Below, piece after piece: positions 8,942-16,713 of a stretch of 64,000 bases of DNA. A model generated the notes under the pieces. It ran no database searches. It was not told the DNA's origin and saw nothing but the letters and a program-made list of their open reading frames with translations. A program made the position numbers and the translations under genes. Numbering within the stretch: position 1 is the stretch's first letter; each line of letters opens with the position of its first letter. Where the stretch lies: assembly GCF_014284235.1 (NCBI RefSeq), contig NZ_JACOGD010000002.1, positions 186,001 through 250,000 on the forward strand. Direction: 5' to 3'. The stretch is from Cognatundibacterium curvum. Lineage in GTDB: Bacteria; Pseudomonadota; Gammaproteobacteria; Burkholderiales; Burkholderiaceae_D.

Positions 8942-10051
8942 TCAGTCGCCCAGGCAGATGCCCAGATCGCGCGCGGTCTGCAAGGTATCGCTGTCGGCCG
9001 GTACGGCCTTCATGCGGCCTGCCACTTCTGCCAGTGGTACATAATTCACGTTTGGAAAAGCTAAGGCCACCATCACGCCGGACATATCCTGTTCCAGCGC
9101 ACGTACTGCTGCTGCACCGAAGCGCAATGCAGACACGCGGTCAAACGCAGTCGGACTGCCACCACGCAGTAAATGTCCGAGCACCACAGCACGGGCTTCC
9201 TTGCCTGTGCTGGCCTGCAGCTTATGCGCCAGTTGTTCACCTATGCCTCCCAGACGCTCCACATAACCGGCGCTGGCTGCTTGTTGTACTTCGCGTTGTC
9301 CTTGTATGGTTGTGGCGCCCTCGGCTGCCAGGACGATGGAATAATGATGACCAGCCTGCTCTCTGGCGATCAGAAAATCACTCAGCTTAGTATTGTCGTA
9401 AGGAATTTCGGGCAGCAGTATGGCATGTGCATGGCTGGCCAGGCCGCTGTGCAGAGCGATCCAGCCAGCATAACGTCCCATCACTTCGACTACCATGATG
9501 CGCTGGTGTGCCGATGCCGTGCTGTGCAATCTGTCCACGCATTCCGTGGCGAAGGCGACCGCGGTATCAAAACCAAAAGTAGTAAAGGTTTTATCCAGAT
9601 CGTTGTCTATGGTCTTGGGAACGCCGATCACTCGCAGCCCCTGTTCATGCAAGGCATTCGCAATCGTCAGCGTGCCATCTCCGCCGATGCAGATCAGCGC
9701 ATCAATTTGATGCTCTCTTAAAGCACGGTGTATGTCCGGTGTACGGTCGCATTCCTGCACGCTGCCATCGGGCATGGTGGTCGGATAGTGCAGCGGATTG
9801 CCATGATTAGTGGTGCCGAGTATGGTGCCGCCCAGATGGGAAATTTGTTCCACCATCTGCGTGCTGAGCGGGATGATGCCATCCTGCGGATAGCGGTCCG
9901 GCCGCAGGATGCCATTGAAACCTTCACGGATACCAAAGCATTCCCATCGGCGCTGATGTGCAGCTTTGACGACCGCATGGATCACCGCATTTAAGCCGGG
10001 CGCATCACCGCCACCGGTACTGATTGCGATACGGCGAATGGCAGAGTTCAT
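8942..10051 (-). CDS. pfkA: 6-phosphofructokinase
   Basis: This enzyme phosphorylates fructose 6-phosphate to the 1,6-bisphosphate in glycolysis. The 369 residues carry all family motifs: STGGGDAPGLNAVI near the N-terminus, GGDGT at 123-127, PKTIDND at 145-151 with the catalytic Asp, and a VVEVMGRYAGWIAL stretch. Two diagnostic positions disagree. Gly at the E. coli 104 position (in GGDG) points to ATP, while Lys at the E. coli 124 position (in PKTIDND) is typical of pyrophosphate enzymes. This combination is known from the mixed group III enzymes, many of which use ATP. AAGGAA before the ATG supports the start. It is monocistronic, 39 bases downstream of the next minus-strand gene. Confidence 0.93.
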   Translation of the reverse strand: MNSAIRRIAISTGGGDAPGLNAVIHAVVKAAHQRRWECFGIREGFNGILRPDRYPQDGIIPLSTQMVEQISHLGGTILGTTNHGNPLHYPTTMPDGSVQECDRTPDIHRALREHQIDALICIGGDGTLTIANALHEQGLRVIGVPKTIDNDLDKTFTTFGFDTAVAFATECVDRLHSTASAHQRIMVVEVMGRYAGWIALHSGLASHAHAILLPEIPYDNTKLSDFLIAREQAGHHYSIVLAAEGATTIQGQREVQQAASAGYVERLGGIGEQLAHKLQASTGKEARAVVLGHLLRGGSPTAFDRVSALRFGAAAVRALEQDMSGVMVALAFPNVNYVPLAEVAGRMKAVPADSDTLQTARDLGICLGD

Positions 10052-10090
10052 GCTGATTTCCTTCTTCCCTAAGACTGATTTAAAACTGAT

Positions 10091-10951
10091 TCAAAACTGA
10101 TTGAGCGGTATTTTTAAATAATGCACGCCATCCGATTCCGCCGGAGGAAAGGCACCCGCGCGGATATTCACCTGTACCGATGGCAGTAAGAGGGCTGGCA
10201 TGTCGAGGCCTGCATCGCGTTGCTGCCGCATTTGTACAAAGTCTGTTACGCTGATGCCATCCCTGATGTGGATGTTATGTGCTTTTTGCTCAGCCACTGT
10301 GGTTTGCATGCTGATGGCACGGCCAGCCGGTGGATAATCATGGCACAGGAACAGGCGCGTCTCAGCGGGATAGCTCAGCAGTTTCTGTATTGACTGATAC
10401 AGCTGATGTGCGTCGCCACCCGGAAAATCACAGCGCGCTGTACCCACATCAGGCATGAACAGGGTGTCACCAACAAAGATCGCATCGCCTATCTGATACG
10501 CCATATCTGCCGGTGTGTGACCCGGTACCGCCAGCGCCCGGCAGCTCAGGCGGCCTATATTAAAAATCGATTGATCTTCAAACAGCACATCAAACTGACT
10601 GCCATCGATGGCAAATTCCGGTTCGAGATGAAAGATGGTTTTGAAGGCTTGCTGAACCTGGCCTATGCGTGCGCCGATGGCGATTTGTCCACCCGCTTGC
10701 GTACGCAAATAAGCTGCGGCTGACAGATGATCTGCATGGGCATGGGTTTCCAATATCCAGCGCAATTGCAGTTTGTGTTCACGCAGGAAGCTGAGCAGCA
10801 GGTCCGCATTCGTGGTCTTTGTACGTCCTGATTTGGCATCATAATCGAGTACGGGGTCGATAATGGCGGCAGTGCCCCCTTCCTCATCAAACACGAGATG
10901 GGTCGCAGTACCTGTCTGCGTATCGTAGAAGCTGTGTATGTGCGCAGCCAT
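10091..10951 (-). CDS. MBL-fold persulfide dioxygenase-like hydrolase
   Basis: This 286-residue metallo-beta-lactamase-fold protein belongs to the ETHE1/Blh group. It has THAHADH at 69-75, a metal-ligand His in AVPGHTPADM (145), and GDTLFMPDVGTARCDFPGG starting at 161, which is the signature separating persulfide dioxygenases from ordinary glyoxalase II. Family members oxidise glutathione persulfide to sulfite with a single iron. It faces away from a TauE/SafE exporter gene, with about 100 bases between them. That fits a detoxification pair in which sulfite made here is exported, which is inference. A general MBL hydrolase is the alternative. Confidence 0.85.
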   Translation of the reverse strand: MAAHIHSFYDTQTGTATHLVFDEEGGTAAIIDPVLDYDAKSGRTKTTNADLLLSFLREHKLQLRWILETHAHADHLSAAAYLRTQAGGQIAIGARIGQVQQAFKTIFHLEPEFAIDGSQFDVLFEDQSIFNIGRLSCRALAVPGHTPADMAYQIGDAIFVGDTLFMPDVGTARCDFPGGDAHQLYQSIQKLLSYPAETRLFLCHDYPPAGRAISMQTTVAEQKAHNIHIRDGISVTDFVQMRQQRDAGLDMPALLLPSVQVNIRAGAFPPAESDGVHYLKIPLNQF

Positions 10952-11054
10952 AGCGAGGTTTGCCTGAAAATAAGAATGTCAACTATCATAACAAAGTTGT
11001 GCCATTTGCCAATTGCTTTGTTCGCGGGCAAGCGGCCTGTTTTTAGGAGACACC

Positions 11055-11876
11055 TTGTTGCTATTTACTGAATTCACTGCACAGATCATCGCTGCCTGCA
11101 TCGGGCTGTTGATCGGTCTGGTCATGGGGCTGACCGGTGCCGGTGGTGGCATGCTGGCGGTTCCTGCTCTCGTCTATAGCCAGGGATGGAGCATGCAGCA
11201 GGCAATGCCAGTGGCGTTACTGGCAGTGACCACTGGTGCACTGATTGGCAGTGTTGAAGGCTTCAGCAAAGGGCTGGTCCGTTATCGTGCCGCAATTGTG
11301 ATGGCACTGGCCGCTGCTGTGCCTACCTGGCTCGGTGTACAACTCGCACATCGGTTGTCGCAAACCTGGCTGATGGGAACATTCGCACTGGTCTTGCTGT
11401 TGGCGGCAGCACGTCTGACGATGCAACTGAAGCAGGACGAAGCTGGGGCGGATAATAAAACGGCACTGGCGCGTGTTAATCAGCAAACCGGACGTTTTGA
11501 CTGGACCGCAGGAACCGGCGCACTGATTGCGTCTATCGGCGGTGTGGCCGGGTTGATGACTGGCTTACTGGGAGTGGGTGGTGGTTTTATCATTGTGCCC
11601 ATGCTCAGGCAATTCACCAATCTGAGTATGCATGGCGCGGTCGCAACTTCGCTGTTTTTTATTTCTCTGGTCGGCAGTATGGGGGTGGGATCGGCACTGA
11701 TGCACGGTGTGCAATTACCCTTGGTCTTATCTGCAGTATTTGTCACTGCAACCATAGTGGGCATGTTATTCGCACGCCGCCTGATTAGTTATTTACCGTC
11801 GCGCATCGTGCAGCAGGGATTTATTGTTTTGATGTGTAGTGTCGCTGCCAGTCTGCTGTGGCGTGCTGCTCACTGA
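11055..11876 (+). CDS. sulfite exporter TauE/SafE family protein
   Basis: An inner-membrane protein of 274 residues with about eight helices and the two-repeat architecture of TauE/SafE. The first repeat has GLTGAGGGMLAVPAL and the second GLLGVGGGFIIVPML, the paired Gly-rich motifs of this family. Members export sulfite, sulfoacetate or other sulfur anions. The frame is open from 11013, but TTAGGAGA at 11043-11050 sits five bases before a TTG at 11055, so I place the start there (another TTG follows at 11058). It is divergent from the persulfide dioxygenase-like gene, which suggests sulfite as substrate. Confidence 0.85.
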   Translation: MLLFTEFTAQIIAACIGLLIGLVMGLTGAGGGMLAVPALVYSQGWSMQQAMPVALLAVTTGALIGSVEGFSKGLVRYRAAIVMALAAAVPTWLGVQLAHRLSQTWLMGTFALVLLLAAARLTMQLKQDEAGADNKTALARVNQQTGRFDWTAGTGALIASIGGVAGLMTGLLGVGGGFIIVPMLRQFTNLSMHGAVATSLFFISLVGSMGVGSALMHGVQLPLVLSAVFVTATIVGMLFARRLISYLPSRIVQQGFIVLMCSVAASLLWRAAH

Positions 11877-12008
11877 TGACGCCCGGCGTTCCCCATTCAT
11901 ACGCAGTGATCGCCGGCGTAAACGGAAAGCCTTAATGTGGCCGCTTGCTGAGCTGAGTTGTCAGGTCAGGCAGGGATGGCGTAGCGCTGGATGAAATCTA
12001 AACGCAAT

Positions 12009-12302
12009 TCAGCCTTTCACTGAAATACCCAGCAGCGCAGTACCGCTGGCACTCAGATCATTGGCGCGGCGGCCTGAAGTTTTGCGTCTTCCCTGCGCTT
12101 TACGGGTATTGAGCAGAATTGCACTTTGTACCCCCCGTCTGTCCTGTTGTCTGCGGTTTGTCGTGCGTCTTTCAGTCTGTGGCCAGTCGTTTTGTTGTTT
12201 GTTGTTATCATGTGGCCCTTTATTTGTATGGCTTGCAGCGGTGTCCGGTGCATGTTGCTCCAGTGTGTGCCTGAGTGGCAGCATGGGTTTTAGCGGAATC
12301 AT
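12009..12302 (-). CDS. small basic Arg-rich protein, hypothetical
   Basis: A 97-residue, very basic protein without hydrophobic segments. Its middle shows a loosely repeated pattern of paired arginines (ERRTTNRRQQDRR, then GRRKTSGRR), followed by an Ala/Leu-rich tail ending GISVKG. I have a weak recollection of similar short RR-repeat proteins in Oxalobacteraceae but cannot name a family. A GAGA about ten bases before the ATG is a modest ribosome binding site. About 130 bases without genes separate it from the TauE gene. It could be a nucleic-acid or polyanion binder, but no function is claimed and it may not be a real gene. Confidence 0.45.
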   Translation of the reverse strand: MIPLKPMLPLRHTLEQHAPDTAASHTNKGPHDNNKQQNDWPQTERRTTNRRQQDRRGVQSAILLNTRKAQGRRKTSGRRANDLSASGTALLGISVKG

Positions 12303-12543
12303 GGTGTTCTCACGAGGATGAGCCTGCGGTGATGCTGCTAACGATAGCCTCAGCTAAAACTTGAGCGAATAGTGTAAAACATGGTTAATTTGTGTAAATA
12401 TCTCACTATGTGTTGAATATTGCTTAAGCCATTCGCGGCATTTTTTCAAATGCCTCAGCCTGGCAAACAGCAGGCTGTCAGTTTGTTATCAGCTTCTATC
12501 TCAGGCTCTATAATGCAGTGTCTTTTTTTTACTCAAAACTAAC

Positions 12544-13830
12544 ATGTGCGCGGCACCTATTACTGTTAATATTCCAGTTGAGCAATTATGCATAGGCTTA
12601 TACGTGCATATAGATTTGCCATGGCTGGAGCACTCCTTTGCGCTCAATAGTTTTAAGATCAAAACCGAAGCTGAGTTACAGGCCTTACGCCAGTTGGGTT
12701 TAAAAACTCTGCGCGTTAATCCGGCCCGTTCAGATTGCAGGCCTCTCGCTCCGGCCGCAGTGGTAGCGCTGGAAATGCCGACAGCGATTGCGCAGCCTAC
12801 GCCTGAGGAACAAGAAAAAATCCGTGAAAAGAAAGCCAGAATAGACCGGCTGATCAGGGAGCGCGAAGCAATTGCTGCGTGTGAAAAGCAATTGCTGAAA
12901 GCAGCGGGTACCTTAAAGAACATTACCCGTAATCTGTTTGCGCGACCCCAGGAGTCGGTGCGTCAGGCGGATGAATTGATACAGCAAATGCTGGAATCCT
13001 TGCTGGTCGATAAAGACATCGCGATTCATCTCATGAATGACAAAATCGCAGGTGAAGAAGCTTATTTTCATTCTTTGAATGTGACCGTCCTGACCATGAT
13101 GCTGGCCAAAGAGCTCGCATTTTCAGAACAGGATATCAAGCTGCTGGGCATAGGTTGTCTGTTTCATGATATCGGCAAGATAGAAATTCCTGACCGGATT
13201 GCTAACAAAGCAGGCGAGCTGAGCCGTGCAGAGCAAAATCTGTTGCAGCAGCATGTGATGTATGGCCTACAGATCGCCGATAAACTCGGTTTGGCTAAAC
13301 CCGTGAAAGACATCATCGCTCAGCATCATGAATACGCGGATGGTGCCGGTTATCCCAATTACCTGCGCGGCGATAAAATCAGCCCGCTGGCCAGGATAGT
13401 GGCAATCACCAATACCTACGATAATTTATGCAACCGCGCTGACCCGGCAGACTCACTGAGTCCGTATGAAGCGATGGCGCATATGTTCGGACATATGCGC
13501 AAGCAGTTCGATACTGCTGCACTGAATCTGTTTATCCGCAGTATGGGCATCTACCCGCCGGGTACTATCGTCAAGTTATCCGATGGCACGCTGGGTATGG
13601 TGGTGGCGGTCAATTCCGGCAAACCATTACGCCCCAGCGTCTTGATCTACGATCCATCCGTCCCCAAAAGCGAAGCCATTATTCTGGATCTGGAGCATGA
13701 AATTTCGGTTGAAATTGCAGCCAGTCTGAAACCCGGCCAACTGGCGCCGGAAGTCTATGACTATCTGAGTCCGCGTAAGCGCATGACTTACTTTTTCGAT
13801 ACGCAACGCCAGGCTACGAATCAGCATTAA
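12544..13830 (+). CDS. DUF3391/HD-GYP c-di-GMP phosphodiesterase
   Basis: This 428-residue cytoplasmic protein should hydrolyse cyclic di-GMP. It starts with a DUF3391 domain (about 5-140, beginning VNIPVEQLCIGLYVHIDLPW) ending in a charged helical linker. The HD-GYP domain follows: HD at 208-209 in LFHDIGKIEIPD, HHE at 261-263, and DGAGYP with GYP at 269-271. The metal ligands are therefore present. The last 100 residues are the usual C-terminal extension. The gene ends nine bases before the malonate decarboxylase fusion and is probably co-transcribed with it, an unusual pairing. No strong ribosome binding site is visible, and the region upstream holds a 7-bp hairpin at 12456-12477. Confidence 0.92.
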   Translation: MCAAPITVNIPVEQLCIGLYVHIDLPWLEHSFALNSFKIKTEAELQALRQLGLKTLRVNPARSDCRPLAPAAVVALEMPTAIAQPTPEEQEKIREKKARIDRLIREREAIAACEKQLLKAAGTLKNITRNLFARPQESVRQADELIQQMLESLLVDKDIAIHLMNDKIAGEEAYFHSLNVTVLTMMLAKELAFSEQDIKLLGIGCLFHDIGKIEIPDRIANKAGELSRAEQNLLQQHVMYGLQIADKLGLAKPVKDIIAQHHEYADGAGYPNYLRGDKISPLARIVAITNTYDNLCNRADPADSLSPYEAMAHMFGHMRKQFDTAALNLFIRSMGIYPPGTIVKLSDGTLGMVVAVNSGKPLRPSVLIYDPSVPKSEAIILDLEHEISVEIAASLKPGQLAPEVYDYLSPRKRMTYFFDTQRQATNQH

Positions 13831-13839
13831 TTGGCTAGC

Positions 13840-15390
13840 ATGACATCCCGCCTATCCAATCCGGCCCTGAACTTTGCCAACGCCAGTCCACGTGAGCGGC
13901 TGGCTGGTCTGGTTGACGCGTTTTGCGAAATTTTGCCTCCCTCTGAACTTCAACATAGCCCGCAGCTACAGGCGTTGGGATTGCCGTTGGCTGCAGATGA
14001 CGGCGTGGTAATCGGTAGCGGCTATCTGAACGGACAATTGCTGTATCTGGCGGCGCAGGATGGGCGTTTCATGGGGGGCTCGGTGGGTGAAATTCATGGC
14101 GCTAAATTGCTGGGACTATGTCGCCTCGCGTTACAGGACAGGCCAGCGGCCTTAGTGCTGTTAGGCGATTCAGGCGGTGTGCGTTTGCAGGAAGCAAATG
14201 CGGGTTTACTCGCCATTGCCGAATTGCTGCGCGCCGTGTTGGAAGTGCGTGCCGCCGGTATTCCTGTACTCATGCTGATAGGCGGACAGCGTGGTTGCTT
14301 CGGTGGGATGGGCTTAGTCGCTCACAGTGCTAACGCGATCGTGATGTCGGCCAACGCCAGATTAGGCATGTCCGGCCCGGAGGTCATCGCCAGTGCCTGC
14401 GGTCGCGCCGAATATGATCCTGCTGATCAGGCGCAGATCATGGCGACGACAGGAGCGCAGCACCGTTGGGAACAGGGCGATATCGTGCAATTGCTGTCCG
14501 CTGATATTGCCAGCTTCCGCGCCGTCCTGCCTGAATTGATACAGCGTTATTCCTCTGCTGCGGCCCTCACACTGAGCCAATGCGTGGATGAGCATCAATT
14601 TCTGCAGCGACGTTTGCAAGCAGCATTGTTATCTGACCAGCTAACCGCTACTTCCTGTACTGCGCAGACTTTGCAGGATGATCCCTTGCTGCAGGTCTTA
14701 ATGAATGTATCGGCATCGGATTGGAAGCTGCAGGGCGACGCACAACTGGTGCATGGTGAGTTGTCGATAGCGGCACAGCGCTGGAGTTTGATTGCATTAC
14801 GCCAGCATGCCGTGATAGGGGTGGAACTCGCGTGGCAGATGGCGGCACTGGTACTGCAAGCGGTACAACAGCAGCCACAACGGCCGCTGTTGTTACTCAT
14901 CGATACTGCAGGCCAGCGCCTGCGACGACAGGAAGAAATGCTGGGCCTGCCACGTTTTATGGCCCATCTGGCCAAGTGTCTGCAACTGGCGCGCATGGCA
15001 GAAATGCCGGTGCTGGCGTTGATTTATGATCAGGCTCTGTCTGGCGCAATTGTCGCAACTGGCATGATGGCAGATCAGTGCTATGCGCTGGAAGCTGCGC
15101 AGATACACGTGATGGCAGCTTCAGCGATGGCCAGTATCACAGGTATGAGTGAAGACAAAGTGCACACTTTGAATCAGAGTGATCCTGGCTTTGCACCGGG
15201 TGTTGAGCATTATTGGGCAATGGGTGGCATTGATGCCATCTGGTCGCAGCCGACGCCAGAACTTATTTTGGCAGCTTTGGCAAATCGGGCGGGGCCAGAT
15301 CGCCGCGCTCTGCTGGGGCTGCAGCGTGGTGGAAGAAGGTTGGCGCAATATATTGCAGATGCCGTATTATCCTCAGCAAAACGCAATTAA
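13840..15390 (+). CDS. mdcDE: fused malonate decarboxylase beta-gamma subunit (MdcD-MdcE)
   Basis: Two crotonase-fold carboxyltransferase-like halves lie in one 516-residue chain. Residues about 1-270 match MdcD: RFMGGSVGEIHGAK, LLGDSGGVRLQEAN, GGQRGCFGGMGL, GMSGPEVI. Residues about 285-510 match MdcE: IDTAGQRLRRQEEMLGL, ALIYDQALSGAIVATGM, and the MGGIDAIW end. In the biotin-independent enzyme these subunits decarboxylate malonyl-ACP to acetyl-ACP. The partners MdcA, MdcC and MdcB are not in this window. The frame opens at a TTG directly after the HD-GYP stop (13831), but the in-frame ATG at 13840 is preferred; neither has a clear binding site. The stop overlaps the mdcG start by one base. 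Confidence 0.85.
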   Translation: MTSRLSNPALNFANASPRERLAGLVDAFCEILPPSELQHSPQLQALGLPLAADDGVVIGSGYLNGQLLYLAAQDGRFMGGSVGEIHGAKLLGLCRLALQDRPAALVLLGDSGGVRLQEANAGLLAIAELLRAVLEVRAAGIPVLMLIGGQRGCFGGMGLVAHSANAIVMSANARLGMSGPEVIASACGRAEYDPADQAQIMATTGAQHRWEQGDIVQLLSADIASFRAVLPELIQRYSSAAALTLSQCVDEHQFLQRRLQAALLSDQLTATSCTAQTLQDDPLLQVLMNVSASDWKLQGDAQLVHGELSIAAQRWSLIALRQHAVIGVELAWQMAALVLQAVQQQPQRPLLLLIDTAGQRLRRQEEMLGLPRFMAHLAKCLQLARMAEMPVLALIYDQALSGAIVATGMMADQCYALEAAQIHVMAASAMASITGMSEDKVHTLNQSDPGFAPGVEHYWAMGGIDAIWSQPTPELILAALANRAGPDRRALLGLQRGGRRLAQYIADAVLSSAKRN

Positions 15391-16091
15391 TGAGTGCATA
15401 CGTGGAACAGGTAGAACAATTTCAAAGACATGATCTGGTCTGGCTCTCCCATCAGGCTTGGGAAAACATGGCGGCTGCACTATCCTCTCCTTGGCAAAGT
15501 GCTGTACGTGACTGGCGGCAGCAGGAGTGGCCAGCGGTAGTTCGCAGACGCGACAGCGACGCGGCAGACGATGAGGTTTGTATAGGGCTGGAACTGCCCG
15601 GTCAAGATGGACAGCGCCGTCGCCTCGCAGTCCGGGTACAGGTCGAACACATCATAGAACATCAGTCCGGACTGGCACTCAATACGGTATTACCACTGGC
15701 TTTACCAGAATGGCAAAATGACTTGCGTGCTTTGCAGCAGAGCGCGGCAGCTGCTGGTTTGCGCTTTCGCGTCTTTGGTGCGCTGTCCTGGCAGTTTTTG
15801 ACAGGCCAGCCTTATCTGCAGACGCTATCCCCGATCGATTTACTCTTCCGGCCAGCCGATCCGGCGCAATTGCAGCAGGCCTTACAGTTGCTGAGTCGCT
15901 TTCAGCAGCAATTGCCACTGGATGGAGAAATTTTGTTCCCGCAAGGACAAGCTGTATCCTGGCGTGCCTGGAATCTGGCGGATGCCGCCGGTGATGCGCA
16001 GCAGGAGCAAAAAGTATTGGTCAAAAATCAGATGGGTGCGCGCTTGTGCAGTCAGCGCGAGATGCTGGCGCTGCTCACACAGTCAGCCTGA
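15390..16091 (+). CDS. mdcG: MdcG-like phosphoribosyl-dephospho-CoA transferase, motif altered
   Basis: MdcG attaches the 2'-(5''-phosphoribosyl)-3'-dephospho-CoA group to the malonate decarboxylase acyl carrier protein. The 233 residues align with the family along their length: RHDLVWLS at 13-20, FGALSWQFLTGQPYL at 129-143, SPIDLLF at 147-153, VSWRAWNL and KVLVKNQMGARL. However, the nucleotidyltransferase signature is, from memory, GS followed by SDxD. Here GS is GA (130-131) and the first Asp is Pro148, leaving only Asp150. Activity is therefore doubtful. It starts inside the mdcDE stop codon (TAATG), so translation is coupled. Confidence 0.8.
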   Translation: MSAYVEQVEQFQRHDLVWLSHQAWENMAAALSSPWQSAVRDWRQQEWPAVVRRRDSDAADDEVCIGLELPGQDGQRRRLAVRVQVEHIIEHQSGLALNTVLPLALPEWQNDLRALQQSAAAAGLRFRVFGALSWQFLTGQPYLQTLSPIDLLFRPADPAQLQQALQLLSRFQQQLPLDGEILFPQGQAVSWRAWNLADAAGDAQQEQKVLVKNQMGARLCSQREMLALLTQSA

Positions 16092-16096
16092 ACTGA

Positions 16097-16357
16097 TTAG
16101 TAACGACGGCGCGGCTGTCCGCCACCACCTGTGTGTTTTTCGATATGGCGGAAAGTAATTCTGCCCTTGCTCAGATCATAGGGCGACATTTCCAAAGTGA
16201 CTTTGTCACCGGCCAGAATACGGATGTGATGCTGACGCATTTTGCCTGAGGTGTAGGCGATCAGTTGGTGACCATTTTCCAGATTGACGCGGAAACGTGA
16301 ATCGGGCAGGACTTCTTCGACAACGCCTTGCATTTCCAATAATTCTTCTTTTGCCAT
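16097..16357 (-). CDS. infA: translation initiation factor IF-1, second longer copy
   Basis: This 86-residue S1/OB-fold protein carries the IF-1 core ([11 protein letters not shown], then [17 protein letters not shown] and [14 protein letters not shown]) plus a C-terminal extension ending [12 protein letters not shown]-1 blocks the ribosomal A site during initiation. The frame is open upstream, but ATG 16357 begins the conserved MAKEE and has AAAGAG before it. A shorter 72-residue copy sits in the spc operon at 55883. Two infA genes are usual in betaproteobacteria. Known members of the longer type have been tied to growth phase or stress, which cannot be judged here. It converges with mdcG, the two stops lying only five bases apart. 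Confidence 0.93.
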   Translation of the reverse strand: MAKEELLEMQGVVEEVLPDSRFRVNLENGHQLIAYTSGKMRQHHIRILAGDKVTLEMSPYDLSKGRITFRHIEKHTGGGGQPRRRY

Positions 16358-16659
16358 GTTGGCTCTTTCTAGTGATGACGTAAGCCAGCAGCTGGCTGCT
16401 GTTACGCCGGTACGCATCAGACTGCGCACGGATAATCGGGATGAGACGCACGTATGCGTTTCGCTGGTGAGGAGTAAGGGCTGAACTTGTGCTGCGTGAT
16501 ACGCTGCAAGACAAAAACAGGACTTGCTGGCAGAGCGTTCATCTGAACTGAGCCTCTGCAGAAAGCGACCGGATCAGACCAGACTGGGGCTGGCAAACAT
16601 GCGGAAACTTGCTGAACCCACGATTATACCCTGACTTGAGAATTCAAAAAAAGAAAAAA
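16358..16659. other. intergenic region upstream of the second infA
   Basis: These 300 bases should hold the promoter of the minus-strand infA copy. They contain a few short frames, none convincing. An A-rich stretch at 16646-16659 is the T tail of the neighbouring minus-strand terminator. I see no further structure. Confidence 0.4.
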
Positions 16660-16681
16660 GCGTCTCCCTGGCGGGGGACGC
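16660..16681 (-). terminator. intrinsic terminator of the 682-residue lipoprotein gene
   Basis: A 9-bp GC-rich stem (16660-16668 with 16673-16681, one T-G pair) closes a four-base loop. On the minus strand it is followed by TTTTTTCTTTTTTT. The plus-strand side also carries a T-rich tail (TTTGTTGTTTTT). Confidence 0.88.
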
Positions 16682-16713
16682 TTTGTTGTTTTTACAGCGC
16701 GCAGTAAAAACGA

